A stretch of 64,000 nucleotides of DNA from assembly GCA_020639075.1 (NCBI GenBank), contig JACKHI010000001.1:5518001-5582000 (forward strand). The letters run 5' to 3'. Below are positions 36,287 through 44,839 of this stretch, piece by piece. Numbering within the stretch: position 1 is the stretch's first letter; every line of letters begins with the position of its first letter. The DNA is from Phycisphaerales bacterium. Its GTDB lineage: Bacteria > Planctomycetota > Phycisphaerae > UBA1845 > UTPLA1. The position numbers and the translations under genes were made by a program. The notes beneath the pieces were generated by a model. The model was not told the DNA's origin. It did no database searches and worked only from the letters and a program-made list of their open reading frames with translations.

Positions 36287-37315
36287 ATGATTTTCTGCAG
36301 CCACTTCCGGCGATCTGCATGGTGCCTTCTCGCCATGGCCCTCCTCGGCACGCGGCTTGTTGCACAGACGCAGCCTGGTACGCCGCCGGCGCCGCCGATG
36401 GACCCGGTACAGGCGATTGACGCCGCCCTGCGGGCAATAGAGACGGGTGATCTCCAGACGGCGGATCGTCTGATCCGGGACGTGAGCATCACGAATCCAA
36501 AGATGAGTCGCCTCAATCTCGCCAACGGCATGTTGGCGATGGAATTGCGTCGGTATCCCGAGGCGATCGAGGCCCTCGGCACCTACAACGCGACGGACGA
36601 GGGACGTCGCGACTATCGCGGGTGGGCGGCGGTCGGGACGGTCTATCTCAAGTCGTATATGTACTCATCCGCGGTGGGGCCGTTGGAAGAGGCGCTCAAA
36701 TTGGCGCCCGAATCCGAGAAGGACGGAACGGTCTACGCCAAGATCGCATTGGACCTGGCTCGTACGAATCTGGGGCTGAGTGATCGGAAGCAAGCAAAGG
36801 CGGCCATTGAGAAGGCGAAAACCACGGCGCCAGGTGACGGCGACATTCAGGCCGACGTATGCGAGTTGGCATTCCAGGCGGGTGATGAGGCGACGGCCAG
36901 ATCGGCCGGAAATGCCGCGGTACAGGCGTTCAGTTCCGAACTGGGCGTCAACCCGTTGAGCGTGACGGCGCATCGCGGGTTGGCGCGTTGCTACCAGGTG
37001 ATGCTGTCAATGCAGAGTACCGCGATATCGAAGGACCCGAACAATGGTGCGGCGTTTATCGAAGGGGCGAAGTTGCTCAGCGCGATCGCGAATGTCGAGC
37101 GGCGAAGCCGGCTGCTGGACGCGCGGAGTCTCGTCCTTCAGGCGCTGGAGACGAATGCGTCATCTGTCGATTGGCAGTTGCTTGCCGCGTCGTATGAGCT
37201 GGAACTCGGCGCGATGTCGGAAGCGCGAGCGCGAATCGACGGCGTGTTGCAGTCGAATCCCGACAACGCCGAAGCGCTCGCATTGAAGAATCGCCTCGCA
37301 CCGGCGGGCGGCTGA
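36287..37315 (+). CDS. Secreted TPR-repeat protein
   Basis: 342-residue protein with a signal peptide (CLLAMALLGTRLVAQ) and a mostly helical body of tetratricopeptide-like repeats (for example AIEALGTYNATDEGRRDYRG, KQAKAAIEKAKTTAPGD, ARARIDGVLQSNPDNAEAL). Such periplasmic TPR proteins act as scaffolds. ATG 36287 has AGGGG upstream; an earlier ATG at 36203 would spoil the signal. It is followed by two lipoprotein genes in the same direction. A GCCGATAA octamer at 36179-36186 could be a -10 box but no matching -35 is seen. Confidence 0.75.
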   Translation: MIFCSHFRRSAWCLLAMALLGTRLVAQTQPGTPPAPPMDPVQAIDAALRAIETGDLQTADRLIRDVSITNPKMSRLNLANGMLAMELRRYPEAIEALGTYNATDEGRRDYRGWAAVGTVYLKSYMYSSAVGPLEEALKLAPESEKDGTVYAKIALDLARTNLGLSDRKQAKAAIEKAKTTAPGDGDIQADVCELAFQAGDEATARSAGNAAVQAFSSELGVNPLSVTAHRGLARCYQVMLSMQSTAISKDPNNGAAFIEGAKLLSAIANVERRSRLLDARSLVLQALETNASSVDWQLLAASYELELGAMSEARARIDGVLQSNPDNAEALALKNRLAPAGG

Positions 37316-37681
37316 CGCGCACAATCCGCTCAATCCACTTCACTCAATCCTGCATTGCGTTGCGACCAATCGTTGCGCGGATTTCGCCGTTTTGAATTGT
37401 CGAAATACGCGTTCATGTAACGCCATGGCGGGCGCTGGATTTTCTTGCGCGACGATGCGCCGATCCCGCGCGTAATCGTCCGGTCCGGCATTTCGTAACG
37501 CCTTGAAAAGTCAGGCGTTACGGCATGGATGCGCCCGTGAGATTCTCAAGCAGCGATGCAGCGCAGGACGATAGAACTGGGCGGGCTTATCGGACAATTG
37601 CGAAAGCCCGGACTTGTTTCTAATTCGACCTGCTGGCGCGGCCGATAACGTCACTGACGCGCCGTTGAAAGGGCGACCTCA
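37316..37681. other. Intergenic region with hairpin and candidate promoter
   Basis: 366 bases, no gene supported. CGTAACGCCT (37494-37503) pairs perfectly with AGGCGTTACG (37513-37522); no T-tract follows. The candidate sigma-28 promoter at 37621-37648 lies 34 bases before the next start. Confidence 0.5.
37621..37648 (+). promoter_or_regulatory. Candidate sigma-28 promoter of the TolB-like gene
   Basis: TAATTCGA (37621-37628) and an exact GCCGATAA (37641-37648), with the same 20-base offset as the flagellin candidate. Start of transcription would be near 37655, about 27 bases before the TTG start. Confidence 0.4.
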
Positions 37682-38881
37682 TTGTCGCAAATTGACAAAC
37701 TTAGAAATAAGCAACGTGATCGAGTGACTCATCATCGACGTCGCATCGCAATCCACTCTGCGGCGATCGCCGGCGTCGCGATATCGCTGTCCGTCGGATG
37801 CAGCGGCGGCGGCATCCGCCAGGAGGCGACGGCGCCGATTGTGGCGAACCAGGCGCCTGCGACGAATTCGATGCCGCCCGGCAGTGAATCGACGCCGCGG
37901 TTACCCGGGGAGAATCTGATGGGTCGGACGCCGGGGCGTCCCGACGTTTCGCTCATCGGCATGGCGGCGAGTGATCTTCGCCAGCACACGACGCTGGTCG
38001 AAGGCGCAGATTTCGATCCGTCGATCGATCCGGCGGGCACATCGCTTGTATTTGCTTCGACGCGGTACAGCCAAAATAGTCATTTGTATATAAAGTCGGT
38101 CAAGGGTGCGACGATCACGCAGATCACGGACGGCCCGAGCAACGACGCCCAGCCCTGTTTCGACCCGAGCGGTACGCGGCTTGCCTTTGCCAGCGATCGC
38201 GGCGGGCACTGGGACATCTGGTTGATCGACGTCAGCGGACGCAATCCCATTCAGATCAGCAACGACGCGATGCCCGAGATGCATCCGACGTTTTCGCCCG
38301 ACGGGCGACACATCGCCTATTGCCGAATGGACTCGAGTCGGGGCACGAGCACGATCTGGGTCGCGGATATCGAGAATCCCGGCGTCAAGCGATTGATCGG
38401 CGAGGGAATGTTCCCGACCTGGTCGCCGAAAGGCGATCGAATCGCGTATCAGCGAGCGCGTGCCCGCGGTTCGCGATGGTTCAGCATCTGGACGGTTCAA
38501 CTCAACGACGACGAGGCGCTGTACCCGACGGAAGTTGCGGTTCGCCCCGATTCTGCGCTGATCACGCCCGCATGGTCGCCCGAGGGGACACAACTGGCGT
38601 TTTCGATGGTTCGTCAGGACGGAATCGTCGGCGAGACGACGGCGGATATCGGCATCGTCGATGCGGACGGCCGAGGCTTCCAGCGCGTCACGACCGGCGA
38701 AAGCGCCAATCACGGACCGGCCTGGGGCGCGGACGGGCGCATATACTTCAGTAGCAGAACCGCAGAAGCGGAAACGATTTGGAGCGTCAAGCCATTCCGG
38801 CCGCCCGAGTTTGATGGATCGCCGTCGGCGACGTCATCAAATACGAGAAGGGCGGCGCTCGCGGAGGAGTCCGAGGATTAA
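37682..38881 (+). CDS. TolB-like six-bladed propeller lipoprotein
   Basis: 399-residue lipoprotein. Lipobox AISLSVGC puts the lipidated cysteine at C40, after a long basic N-region. Six PD40/TolB-type propeller repeats follow, e.g. DFDPSIDPAGTSLVFASTR, CFDPSGTRLAFASDR, TFSPDGRHIAYCR, TWSPKGDRIAYQR, AWSPEGTQLAFS and AWGADGRIYFSS. No TolB N-terminal domain is present. The only reasonable start is a TTG at 37682 with AAGGG upstream; the next ATG would remove the lipobox. It lies in a run with a TPR protein and a second lipoprotein, suggesting an envelope complex. Homology to TolB is by repeat type, not by full length. Confidence 0.8.
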   Translation: MSQIDKLRNKQRDRVTHHRRRIAIHSAAIAGVAISLSVGCSGGGIRQEATAPIVANQAPATNSMPPGSESTPRLPGENLMGRTPGRPDVSLIGMAASDLRQHTTLVEGADFDPSIDPAGTSLVFASTRYSQNSHLYIKSVKGATITQITDGPSNDAQPCFDPSGTRLAFASDRGGHWDIWLIDVSGRNPIQISNDAMPEMHPTFSPDGRHIAYCRMDSSRGTSTIWVADIENPGVKRLIGEGMFPTWSPKGDRIAYQRARARGSRWFSIWTVQLNDDEALYPTEVAVRPDSALITPAWSPEGTQLAFSMVRQDGIVGETTADIGIVDADGRGFQRVTTGESANHGPAWGADGRIYFSSRTAEAETIWSVKPFRPPEFDGSPSATSSNTRRAALAEESED

Positions 38882-38993
38882 CGCGAGGCCCGTTCGGCGA
38901 ATGCCGAGGGTTCGGGTTTGCCGTGTCGACACGAGACCGACGTGACGTCGCCGTCTCGATGCCCCGGGAATTGAACGATTGAACGAATTTTCC

Positions 38994-39755
38994 ATGCGAA
39001 ACGTCCGTCGACAACCTTGTTACGTCCGCACGATCGGGCTCGCGCTCCTGTTGATTGGAGCGATGGCGGCGGGTTGTTCGTTCAATGAGAAGCGGACGAA
39101 CATCTCGCCGGCGTTTCTACGGCCGATGACAGTCGCCGTGGCGCCAATTCTGAACTTCAGCGGCGAGTTCCAGTTCGATTCGAGCAAGGCGGCCGATCTG
39201 TTGGCTTCGGAGCTGACGTATGTCGACGGCGTGACGGTGTTGCCCGTGAATCGCGTCATCGCCACGCTGGCGTCGCAGGGCAAGACGCAGATCGAATCTC
39301 CCGAGCATGCGCTGGAGACGGCGTCAATGGTGGGCGCCGATGCGATTATCGTCGCCGGCATTACGGAGTATGACGCTTACACGCCCAGCGTCGGGTTTGT
39401 TCTGCAGATGTACACGCTTAACGGTTCGTCGATGCCGGATGGATTCGATGCCGTCGGCGTGTCACGGATGCCGCGTCCTGTGACGACTGCGTCGTACAGC
39501 GATCCGCACGTTCCGACGAGCCAGGTGCAACTGGTGTTGAACGGAAACCACAAAGAGGTGCGGGACCTCGTCAGGGAATACGCGAAGCCGCGAGAAAATG
39601 CGGATATTCATCTCGGATGGGAGCAGTATCTGAAAGTGCAGACGCTTTATCTCCGATTCTGCTGGCATGAGGCAATCGATCGCCTGATGGATCAGGAGCG
39701 CGCCCGTCGCCTTCATCTGGCGGCGGAGGCGGATGCCATGGAGGTGCCCGCATGA
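38994..39755 (+). CDS. CsgG/LpoB-like lipoprotein
   Basis: 253-residue lipoprotein with lipobox GAMAAGC (C28). The domain TVAVAPILNFSGEFQFDSSKA...LASELTYVDGVTVLPVNRVIATL...ASMVGADAIIVAGITEY resembles the N-terminal half of LpoB/CsgG-type envelope proteins. Those bind partners such as penicillin-binding proteins or form secretion channels. The C-terminal helical part (ENADIHLGWEQYLKVQTLYLRF) is specific. ATG 38994 is preferred over a TTG at 38979. The gene overlaps the next by ATGA. Confidence 0.75.
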   Translation: MRNVRRQPCYVRTIGLALLLIGAMAAGCSFNEKRTNISPAFLRPMTVAVAPILNFSGEFQFDSSKAADLLASELTYVDGVTVLPVNRVIATLASQGKTQIESPEHALETASMVGADAIIVAGITEYDAYTPSVGFVLQMYTLNGSSMPDGFDAVGVSRMPRPVTTASYSDPHVPTSQVQLVLNGNHKEVRDLVREYAKPRENADIHLGWEQYLKVQTLYLRFCWHEAIDRLMDQERARRLHLAAEADAMEVPA

Positions 39756-39973
39756 ACGAATCGCAACGACAGTTATCGCTGGTAAAAGGCGGGCATCGGT
39801 ATCTGTTCCGATATTCGCCGGGGAGCGAGGCCGACGTGATCGGCGCGTTCGCAAGCCTTGCCTGTGATGCCGAGACGGAATTTGACTGGTTCGACGCCGC
39901 CGTGTTGAGCTATCAGATGGGCCGTCGACTTGAAGTGGAATTGGACGAACTCGACGAACTTCGTAGTTCGTGA
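39752..39973 (+). CDS. Small hypothetical protein, coupled to lipoprotein
   Basis: 73 residues starting MNESQRQLSLVKGGHRYLFRY. Its ATG overlaps the TGA of the upstream lipoprotein (ATGA), which strongly supports real translation. It is acidic at the end (LEVELDELDELRSS). No known family, no membrane segment. Probably made with the lipoprotein. Confidence 0.7.
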   Translation: MNESQRQLSLVKGGHRYLFRYSPGSEADVIGAFASLACDAETEFDWFDAAVLSYQMGRRLEVELDELDELRSS

Positions 39974-39985
39974 GTTATTTATAAA

Positions 39986-40084
39986 CCCCGGTCGGGATTG
40001 GCCCGATACGGGAGCAGAGCCTGCGGACGGAGTATCCGCAGCAAGCAGTGTGTTAGACCCACACGATGCTTGAAGACCTGGGCT
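39986..40084 (+). ncRNA. Candidate structured leader upstream of xer
   Basis: The 190-base gap between the small gene and the recombinase folds well on the plus strand. Hairpin 1 spans 39986-40011 (CCCG and TCGGG pairing with CCCGA and CGGG). Hairpin 2 is CTGCGGA-CGGAGTA-TCCGCAG (40020-40040), a perfect 7-bp stem. Hairpin 3 spans 40041-40071: CAAGCA/TGCTTG plus GTGTG/CACAC with a seven-base loop TTAGACC and a two-base bulge. GAGC (40016-40019) can pair with GCTC (40081-40084) to close hairpins 2 and 3. It matches no RNA family I can name. It may be a leader/riboregulator or simply a fortuitous fold. Confidence 0.35.
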
Positions 40085-40163
40085 CGGGTGGGAGTCCGTG
40101 GAACGGGCCTTGGCCAGGTGGCAGTCAACTGTGAAAGCATTCGCCGAGAAGAGTGTCGCGATC

Positions 40164-41204
40164 ATGAGTCACGAACATCCTCTGGTCTCCGAGTTTCTTA
40201 ACTACCTCCGCTACGAGCGGCACTTTTCGCCCCATACGGGAAAATGCTACGCGGCGGACCTGCATCAGTTCAGCCAGTTTCTGCTGGGCGGACCCGAGGC
40301 GGCGATCAATGCCGCAGCGCCGGTCTCACGCATGCAGATGCCGCAGAACATGCAGCAGCAACAGCAGGCGTCGGGTGCGGGCGGACCGGGAACGGTCGCC
40401 ATCGCAACGCAGACGTCGGCGCAGACGGATGTCCTGCGTCAGAAGCTGCTCGCTGCGGATGCGAATCAGATTCGTTCCTTTCTCGCGTTCCTGACGGAGC
40501 GGGAGTACTCCAAGGCGACGGCAGCCCGGAAGCTCGCGACGCTTCGCAGCTTCTACAAGTTCTGCCTGCGACGCGGATACATTCAGACGAATCCGGTTGC
40601 AACCATTCGCACGCCGAAGCAGGAAAAGCGCCTGCCGAAGTTCCTCGACATTTCGCAGATCCAGAAGCTGCTCTGCACGCCCGACGACACGTCGCTGCTT
40701 GGCGCTCGTGATCGCGCGATGCTCGAGACGCTCTACTCGACGGGCGTTCGCGTCAGCGAGCTGGTGGCGCTGAACGTCGATGATCTCGATCCGGTCAACG
40801 GACAACTCCGCGTTCGCGGCAAGGGCCGCAAGGAACGCATCACGCCGATCGGACCGACGGCGGTCACGGCGATCCGACGCTATCTCGACATGCGTCAGAA
40901 GGATCCGCGCAACACGTCGTTCGATCGTTCGGCGATGTTCGTCAACAAGCACGGACAGCGGCTCAGCACGCGAAGCGTTCGCCGCAAGCTGGACAAGTAC
41001 CTCAGCGAGGCCGGCCTCGATCCGTCGATCAGCCCGCACACGCTGCGGCACACGTTCGCGACGCATATGCTCAACAACGGCGCCGATCTTCGGAGCGTCC
41101 AGGAGCTGTTGGGCCATCAATCGCTGAGCACGACGCAGGTGTACACGCACGTGACGACGTCGCAGCTCAAGAAGGACTACGACGACAGCCATCCGCGAGC
41201 GTAA
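40164..41204 (+). CDS. XerC/XerD-type tyrosine recombinase
   Basis: 346-residue site-specific recombinase. The catalytic set is complete: R196 (TGVRVSE), K220 (RGKGRKER), H292 and R295 (HTLRHTF), H318 (LGHQS) and Y327 (TQVYTH). The N-terminal SAM-like core-binding domain is split by an unusual insertion of about 50 residues between LLGG and QTDVLRQ that is rich in Gln, Met and Ala. Chromosome-dimer resolution is the usual role. There is no integron or prophage around it. ATG 40164 (MSHEHPLVSEF) is chosen; a GTG at 40098 is possible. XerC versus XerD cannot be decided. Confidence 0.9.
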   Translation: MSHEHPLVSEFLNYLRYERHFSPHTGKCYAADLHQFSQFLLGGPEAAINAAAPVSRMQMPQNMQQQQQASGAGGPGTVAIATQTSAQTDVLRQKLLAADANQIRSFLAFLTEREYSKATAARKLATLRSFYKFCLRRGYIQTNPVATIRTPKQEKRLPKFLDISQIQKLLCTPDDTSLLGARDRAMLETLYSTGVRVSELVALNVDDLDPVNGQLRVRGKGRKERITPIGPTAVTAIRRYLDMRQKDPRNTSFDRSAMFVNKHGQRLSTRSVRRKLDKYLSEAGLDPSISPHTLRHTFATHMLNNGADLRSVQELLGHQSLSTTQVYTHVTTSQLKKDYDDSHPRA

Positions 41205-41260
41205 GATTCGCTCGTCGGCTGGGACTGAAAGCCACGCGACACACTCTCAGAGCATCTTCA

Positions 41261-41297
41261 AAGGCCTTTGCAGTGCAGACTGCGAAGGCCTTTTCTT
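41261..41297 (+). terminator. Intrinsic terminator after xer gene
   Basis: AAGGCCTTTGCAGT pairs with ACTGCGAAGGCCTT (14 bp, one G-T pair, GCAG loop), followed by TTTTCTT. It lies 57 bases after the xer stop; the rest of 41205-41525 shows no gene and runs into the convergent mtfA end. Confidence 0.9.
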
Positions 41298-41525
41298 CGC
41301 GCGCGATCAGAGACGCAGAAGCGAGCCGCGACTGCAAGGGAAAGGGCACGCGATGTTCGTAGACGCATAGCGTTCGTGCGGCGAGCTCGTTCGATGGAGG
41401 CGCTCGGCGCTGCGCGCTGCACTATCTGATCGTGGCCTTGTCAGCGAGACCGGTCCACTTCCTCATGGTCGTGGTTCGGACCCGGGGGGGGGAGCATTGG
41501 GTGGCAAGCAAGCAGTGGCTCGCGA

Positions 41526-42350
41526 TCAGTAGATGCCGCGCGGAATGCGACGGGGATCGCCGCCCCATTGGATGGGGTCTTGCTGGTAGAAGTCGCGAAG
41601 CAGGTCGTATAGATCGGGGTGAAATCGTTGCAGGAGCGTGGCCTGTTCGAAGAAGTGCTCCGACGCGACGGCGAAGAACTCGGCGGGGTTCGTGGCGCCG
41701 TAGGGATCGACGAGCGTGTAGCGGCCGCGGCGCTGGTCGTCGACGAACTTGTCGAAGGCGGGATAGAAGACACGCACCCATTTTTCGCGGGCTTCGCGCG
41801 TGTCCAGCGGCGGCTGGCCGTCCGCGGCGCCTTCCTGCATGTCGAGAACGTGGGCGAACTCATGAATGACGACGTTGTAGCCGTCGTGCGGTGAGGCGAC
41901 GCCCTGGGCGACGGTATTCCAGGCGAGGACGACGGGGCCGCGATGCCAGGCCTCGCCGGACCGGGTGCGGTGGATGGCGTATGGGCGACCGTCGGGGCCG
42001 ATGGCTTCGATTTCCTCCGTGAAATTGTGCGGGTAGATGATGATCTCACGGAGTTTCGGGAAGACGTCCAATTGCGGAAGGGCGACGATCAACATACACG
42101 CGCCGGCTGCGATCGTGACGCGCATGGTTTCCGTGATCGAGATGTCGCCGCCCGCGACGAACATCTTTTCGGCCAGGAATATGCGGATGTCGTTTTCCAG
42201 CTTCTGCCGCTGGACGCTGGTCAGTAGGTGGAGATGTGGTACCGCGCTGCGAACGATGGGCCGCCACTTCTCGGGGAAGGGCGTTGCGAGGAGCTTGGCG
42301 CGTCGGCGCGCGCGGCCGCCGAACAGGAGGCTGGCGAGCTTGCGGATCAT
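41526..42350 (-). CDS. mtfA: MtfA-type zinc peptidase
   Basis: 274-residue zinc metallopeptidase. HEFAH gives H163, E164 and H167, with further family residues in NPAEFFAVASEHFFEQ. MtfA binds the glucose regulator Mlc in E. coli, but a Mlc-like target need not exist here. The hydrophobic segment TIAAGACMLIVALPQL is part of the fold rather than a membrane anchor. ATG 42350 overlaps the stop of the upstream gene by four bases. The gene is last in a minus-strand operon with a LOG-like protein. Confidence 0.9.
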   Translation of the reverse strand: MIRKLASLLFGGRARRRAKLLATPFPEKWRPIVRSAVPHLHLLTSVQRQKLENDIRIFLAEKMFVAGGDISITETMRVTIAAGACMLIVALPQLDVFPKLREIIIYPHNFTEEIEAIGPDGRPYAIHRTRSGEAWHRGPVVLAWNTVAQGVASPHDGYNVVIHEFAHVLDMQEGAADGQPPLDTREAREKWVRVFYPAFDKFVDDQRRGRYTLVDPYGATNPAEFFAVASEHFFEQATLLQRFHPDLYDLLRDFYQQDPIQWGGDPRRIPRGIY

Positions 42351-42889
42351 GGGGCGTCGGGGCCCACGGGGGGGATCGTCTTGAGCGGGCGCTTGGCGAG
42401 CAGTTCGCTGAGGATGGGGCCGAGCTTGCTTACGTCGTCGCAGTCGATGATGCAATCCTCGCGGCGATGGTCGATGCGCTCGCCCGCCAGCTTCTTCGCC
42501 CAGCCGCCGGATTCGGAGAGGGCGACGATGGGGCGATCGTACATCCAGGCGTACGCGATCTCGCTCAGCGTGCCGGCTGCGCCGCCCACGACGAGGATCA
42601 CATCGCCGCTGATGGCAGTGATGACGTTGCGCGCCCAGCCCAGCCCCGTCGGGATGACGTAATGCGTGTATTCGTTGACTTGCTCCATCGGGGCGAAAGG
42701 CGTTACGGCGATGACGGTGCCGCCCGCTTCGGCGCAGCCCTTCGCTGCGGCCTGCATGACGCCGTCGCGACCACCGGTAACGAGGGCGGCGCCAGCCCGT
42801 GCGACGGCGCGCCCCGCCGCTTCGGCGACGCGTCGCTGCGTGTCGTCCGCTTCACTGGAACCCATGATGCCGATTTGTGGGCGTCTCAT
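42347..42889 (-). CDS. LOG/TIGR00725-like Rossmann protein
   Basis: 180-residue protein of the SLOG/LOG-related superfamily. Landmarks are IGIMGSSEADD, GAALVTGGRDGVMQAAAKG, GWARNVITAISGDVILVVGGAAGTLSEIAYAW. Members bind nucleotides or cleave nucleotide-linked substrates; the precise reaction is unknown. The canonical LOG PGGxGT motif is replaced by VVGGAAGTLSE, typical of the TIGR00725 branch. ATG 42889; translation is coupled to mtfA by ATGA. Confidence 0.85.
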   Translation of the reverse strand: MRRPQIGIMGSSEADDTQRRVAEAAGRAVARAGAALVTGGRDGVMQAAAKGCAEAGGTVIAVTPFAPMEQVNEYTHYVIPTGLGWARNVITAISGDVILVVGGAAGTLSEIAYAWMYDRPIVALSESGGWAKKLAGERIDHRREDCIIDCDDVSKLGPILSELLAKRPLKTIPPVGPDAP

Positions 42890-42905
42890 CTCTTGGTGGC
42901 TCCGA

Positions 42906-43307
42906 TCAGAACGGGCGAAACGCATAGGGATACCGGTAGATCTCGCCATCATTCGTTTCGATCGCGGCTGCGCAGCAGAAATACACATTCGCGAGACTCA
43001 GGAGTATCAACACCGGCAGGCTCAGCAGGTGAATGCCGGGTAGCGGGAGGATCATGAGTGATAGCGCGAATGCGACGAGGATTGTGAACGTGAACTGGAA
43101 GTTCAAGGCTTCGCGGGCGGCAGCGCCGACGAACTCGCCGAGTTCGTCGCGTTTGATCTGCCAGATGAGCAATGGTCCGACGATGTTGCCGAGCGGGACT
43201 GTCAGGAACGCCAGACCGCAGAGGTGGGCGAGCATGGCCCAATTCCGTTGTTGTTTCGTCGGACCGGTCGGCAATGGCGGCGTCGCGTTGGGGGCGTCAT
43301 TGTACAT
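42906..43307 (-). CDS. DUF4870-type small membrane protein
   Basis: 133-residue polytopic protein. A polar N-terminus (MYNDAPNATPPLPTGP) precedes three to four hydrophobic segments: AHLCGLAFLTVPLGNIVGPL, FTFTILVAFALSLMILPL and HLLSLPVLILLSLANVYFC. The motif WQIKRDELGEFVGAAAREALNFQ between the first two segments is the DUF4870/Tic20-like signature. Its ATG comes one base after the gatB stop, so they form one operon. Function is unknown. Confidence 0.85.
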   Translation of the reverse strand: MYNDAPNATPPLPTGPTKQQRNWAMLAHLCGLAFLTVPLGNIVGPLLIWQIKRDELGEFVGAAAREALNFQFTFTILVAFALSLMILPLPGIHLLSLPVLILLSLANVYFCCAAAIETNDGEIYRYPYAFRPF

Positions 43308-43308
43308 G

Positions 43309-44811
43309 TCAGTCCGCCCCGTCTTTCAGTGCATTGAGTTTCTTTTCGATGAGATCGCCGGCGAGCTTGGGATCGGCTTTACCTTGCGACACTTTCATCA
43401 GTTGACCACGCAGGAAACCGGCCGCGGCTTTGGCTTTCTTGGGGTTTTGCAGGGCGTCTTCGATTGCTTGCGCATTGGCGGCGAAGACTTCGTCGATCCA
43501 CGCTTCGAGCCGGCCTTCGTCGCGTTCCTGGATGAGGCCCAGTTTCGCGGCGATGTCGGCTACGCCGGCGGTTTGTGCGATGCCGGTCTTGTAAATGTGC
43601 TCGGCGATCTGTGACGCGGCCGAGGCGCTGATGGTGCCCGCGTCGACGAGTTTCGCGAGGTCGGCGACGACTTCACTGTTGATACCGAGCCGGCTGATCG
43701 TCGTGTTGTGCGTCGATGCGAGCTGGTTCCAGACGCCGACGAACTGCTTGGTCAGCGTCTTGGGGTCGGCGCCGCTGTTGGCGGCGGCTTCGTAGAGTTC
43801 GGCGGTTGGCAGGTCGGCGAGGATAATTTCGCAGTCCTTCTGCGTCATGCCATAGCATTCGATGTAGCGGCGTTCGCGGGCGAGAGGGAGTTCGCCGACG
43901 CGCGCGCGGAAGGATTCGATCGCGCTGTCGTCGAGCATTGCGGGGACGAGGTCGGGCTCGGGGAAGTAGCGGTAGTCGTGCGATTCTTCCTTTCCGCGCT
44001 GGAATTCCGTGACTTCGCGGGCGTCATTCCATCCGTAATTCTGCTTGCCCTTGTTGGCGAGCGTGTAGCCGTGGTCGTCTTCCCAGGCGTGAACCTGGCG
44101 CTGAATCTCGTATTCGATCGCGCCGCGGACTGAGCGAAAGCTGTTGAGGTTCTTCACTTCACTGATGGGTGTGCGGTATTCGGTGCCGTCGGGCGTCGTG
44201 ATGGAGACGTTGACGTTGGGCTCGAAGCGCATCTGCCCCTTCTGCATATCGGCGTCGGAGATGCCAAGGAAGCGGACGAGGCGCTGGAGTTCGACGCAGA
44301 ATGTGTAGGCGTCATCGGCGTTGTCGATGTCGGGCTGGGTGACGATTTCGAGCAGGGGGGTACCGGCGCGATTGAGGTCGACGCGCGTATGGTCGAGTCC
44401 TTCGTGCATGTTCTTGCCGGCATCTTCTTCGAGATGGGCGCGGATGATGCCGATTTTTTTCGTTGTGCCGTCGGACGCGAGGATTTCGAACGAGCCGTCA
44501 AATGCGACGGGGAGGTCGTATTGGCTCGTCTGGTAATTCTTGGGCATGTCGGGGTAGTAGTAGCTCTTGCGGTCCCACTTGGTGAGCGGGGCGATGTCGC
44601 AGCCGAGGGCGAGGCCACCGAGGACGGCGTACTCGAATGCCTGTCGATTCATGACGGGCAGTGCGCCGGGGAGGCCGAGGCAGACGGGGCAGGTACGGCT
44701 GTTGGGTTCGGCGGCGAATTCGAGTTCGCAGGGGCAGAAGAGCTTCGTGCGCGTGGCGAGCTGCACGTGAACTTCGAGACCGATGATGGGTCGGATTTTC
44801 AGGTCGCTCAT
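43309..44811 (-). CDS. gatB: Asp/Glu-tRNA amidotransferase subunit B
   Basis: 500-residue GatB, the kinase-transamidase subunit that converts Glu-tRNA(Gln) or Asp-tRNA(Asn) to the amide form. N-terminal PIIGLEVHVQLATRTKLFCPC with NSRTCPVCLGLPGALPV carries the zinc cysteines. DMPKNYQTSQYDLPV and RFEPNVNVSI are family signatures, and the C-terminal YqeY-like tail (AAAGFLRGQLMKVSQGKADP) is intact. No gatA or gatC is adjacent. The upstream gap holds the 126-bp repeats, so the promoter must sit close to the gene or beyond them. ATG 44811; ribosome site weak. Confidence 0.96.
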   Translation of the reverse strand: MSDLKIRPIIGLEVHVQLATRTKLFCPCELEFAAEPNSRTCPVCLGLPGALPVMNRQAFEYAVLGGLALGCDIAPLTKWDRKSYYYPDMPKNYQTSQYDLPVAFDGSFEILASDGTTKKIGIIRAHLEEDAGKNMHEGLDHTRVDLNRAGTPLLEIVTQPDIDNADDAYTFCVELQRLVRFLGISDADMQKGQMRFEPNVNVSITTPDGTEYRTPISEVKNLNSFRSVRGAIEYEIQRQVHAWEDDHGYTLANKGKQNYGWNDAREVTEFQRGKEESHDYRYFPEPDLVPAMLDDSAIESFRARVGELPLARERRYIECYGMTQKDCEIILADLPTAELYEAAANSGADPKTLTKQFVGVWNQLASTHNTTISRLGINSEVVADLAKLVDAGTISASAASQIAEHIYKTGIAQTAGVADIAAKLGLIQERDEGRLEAWIDEVFAANAQAIEDALQNPKKAKAAAGFLRGQLMKVSQGKADPKLAGDLIEKKLNALKDGAD

Positions 44812-44839
44812 GGGAGCGGGATTCTAGCAGGATTCTCCT

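Noticed and set aside
40041..40071. Hairpin with a seven-base loop as part of a tRNA-like gene
   Set aside because: No acceptor, D or T arms can be placed around it, and the two bases 3' of the would-be anticodon are both cytosine, which is atypical.
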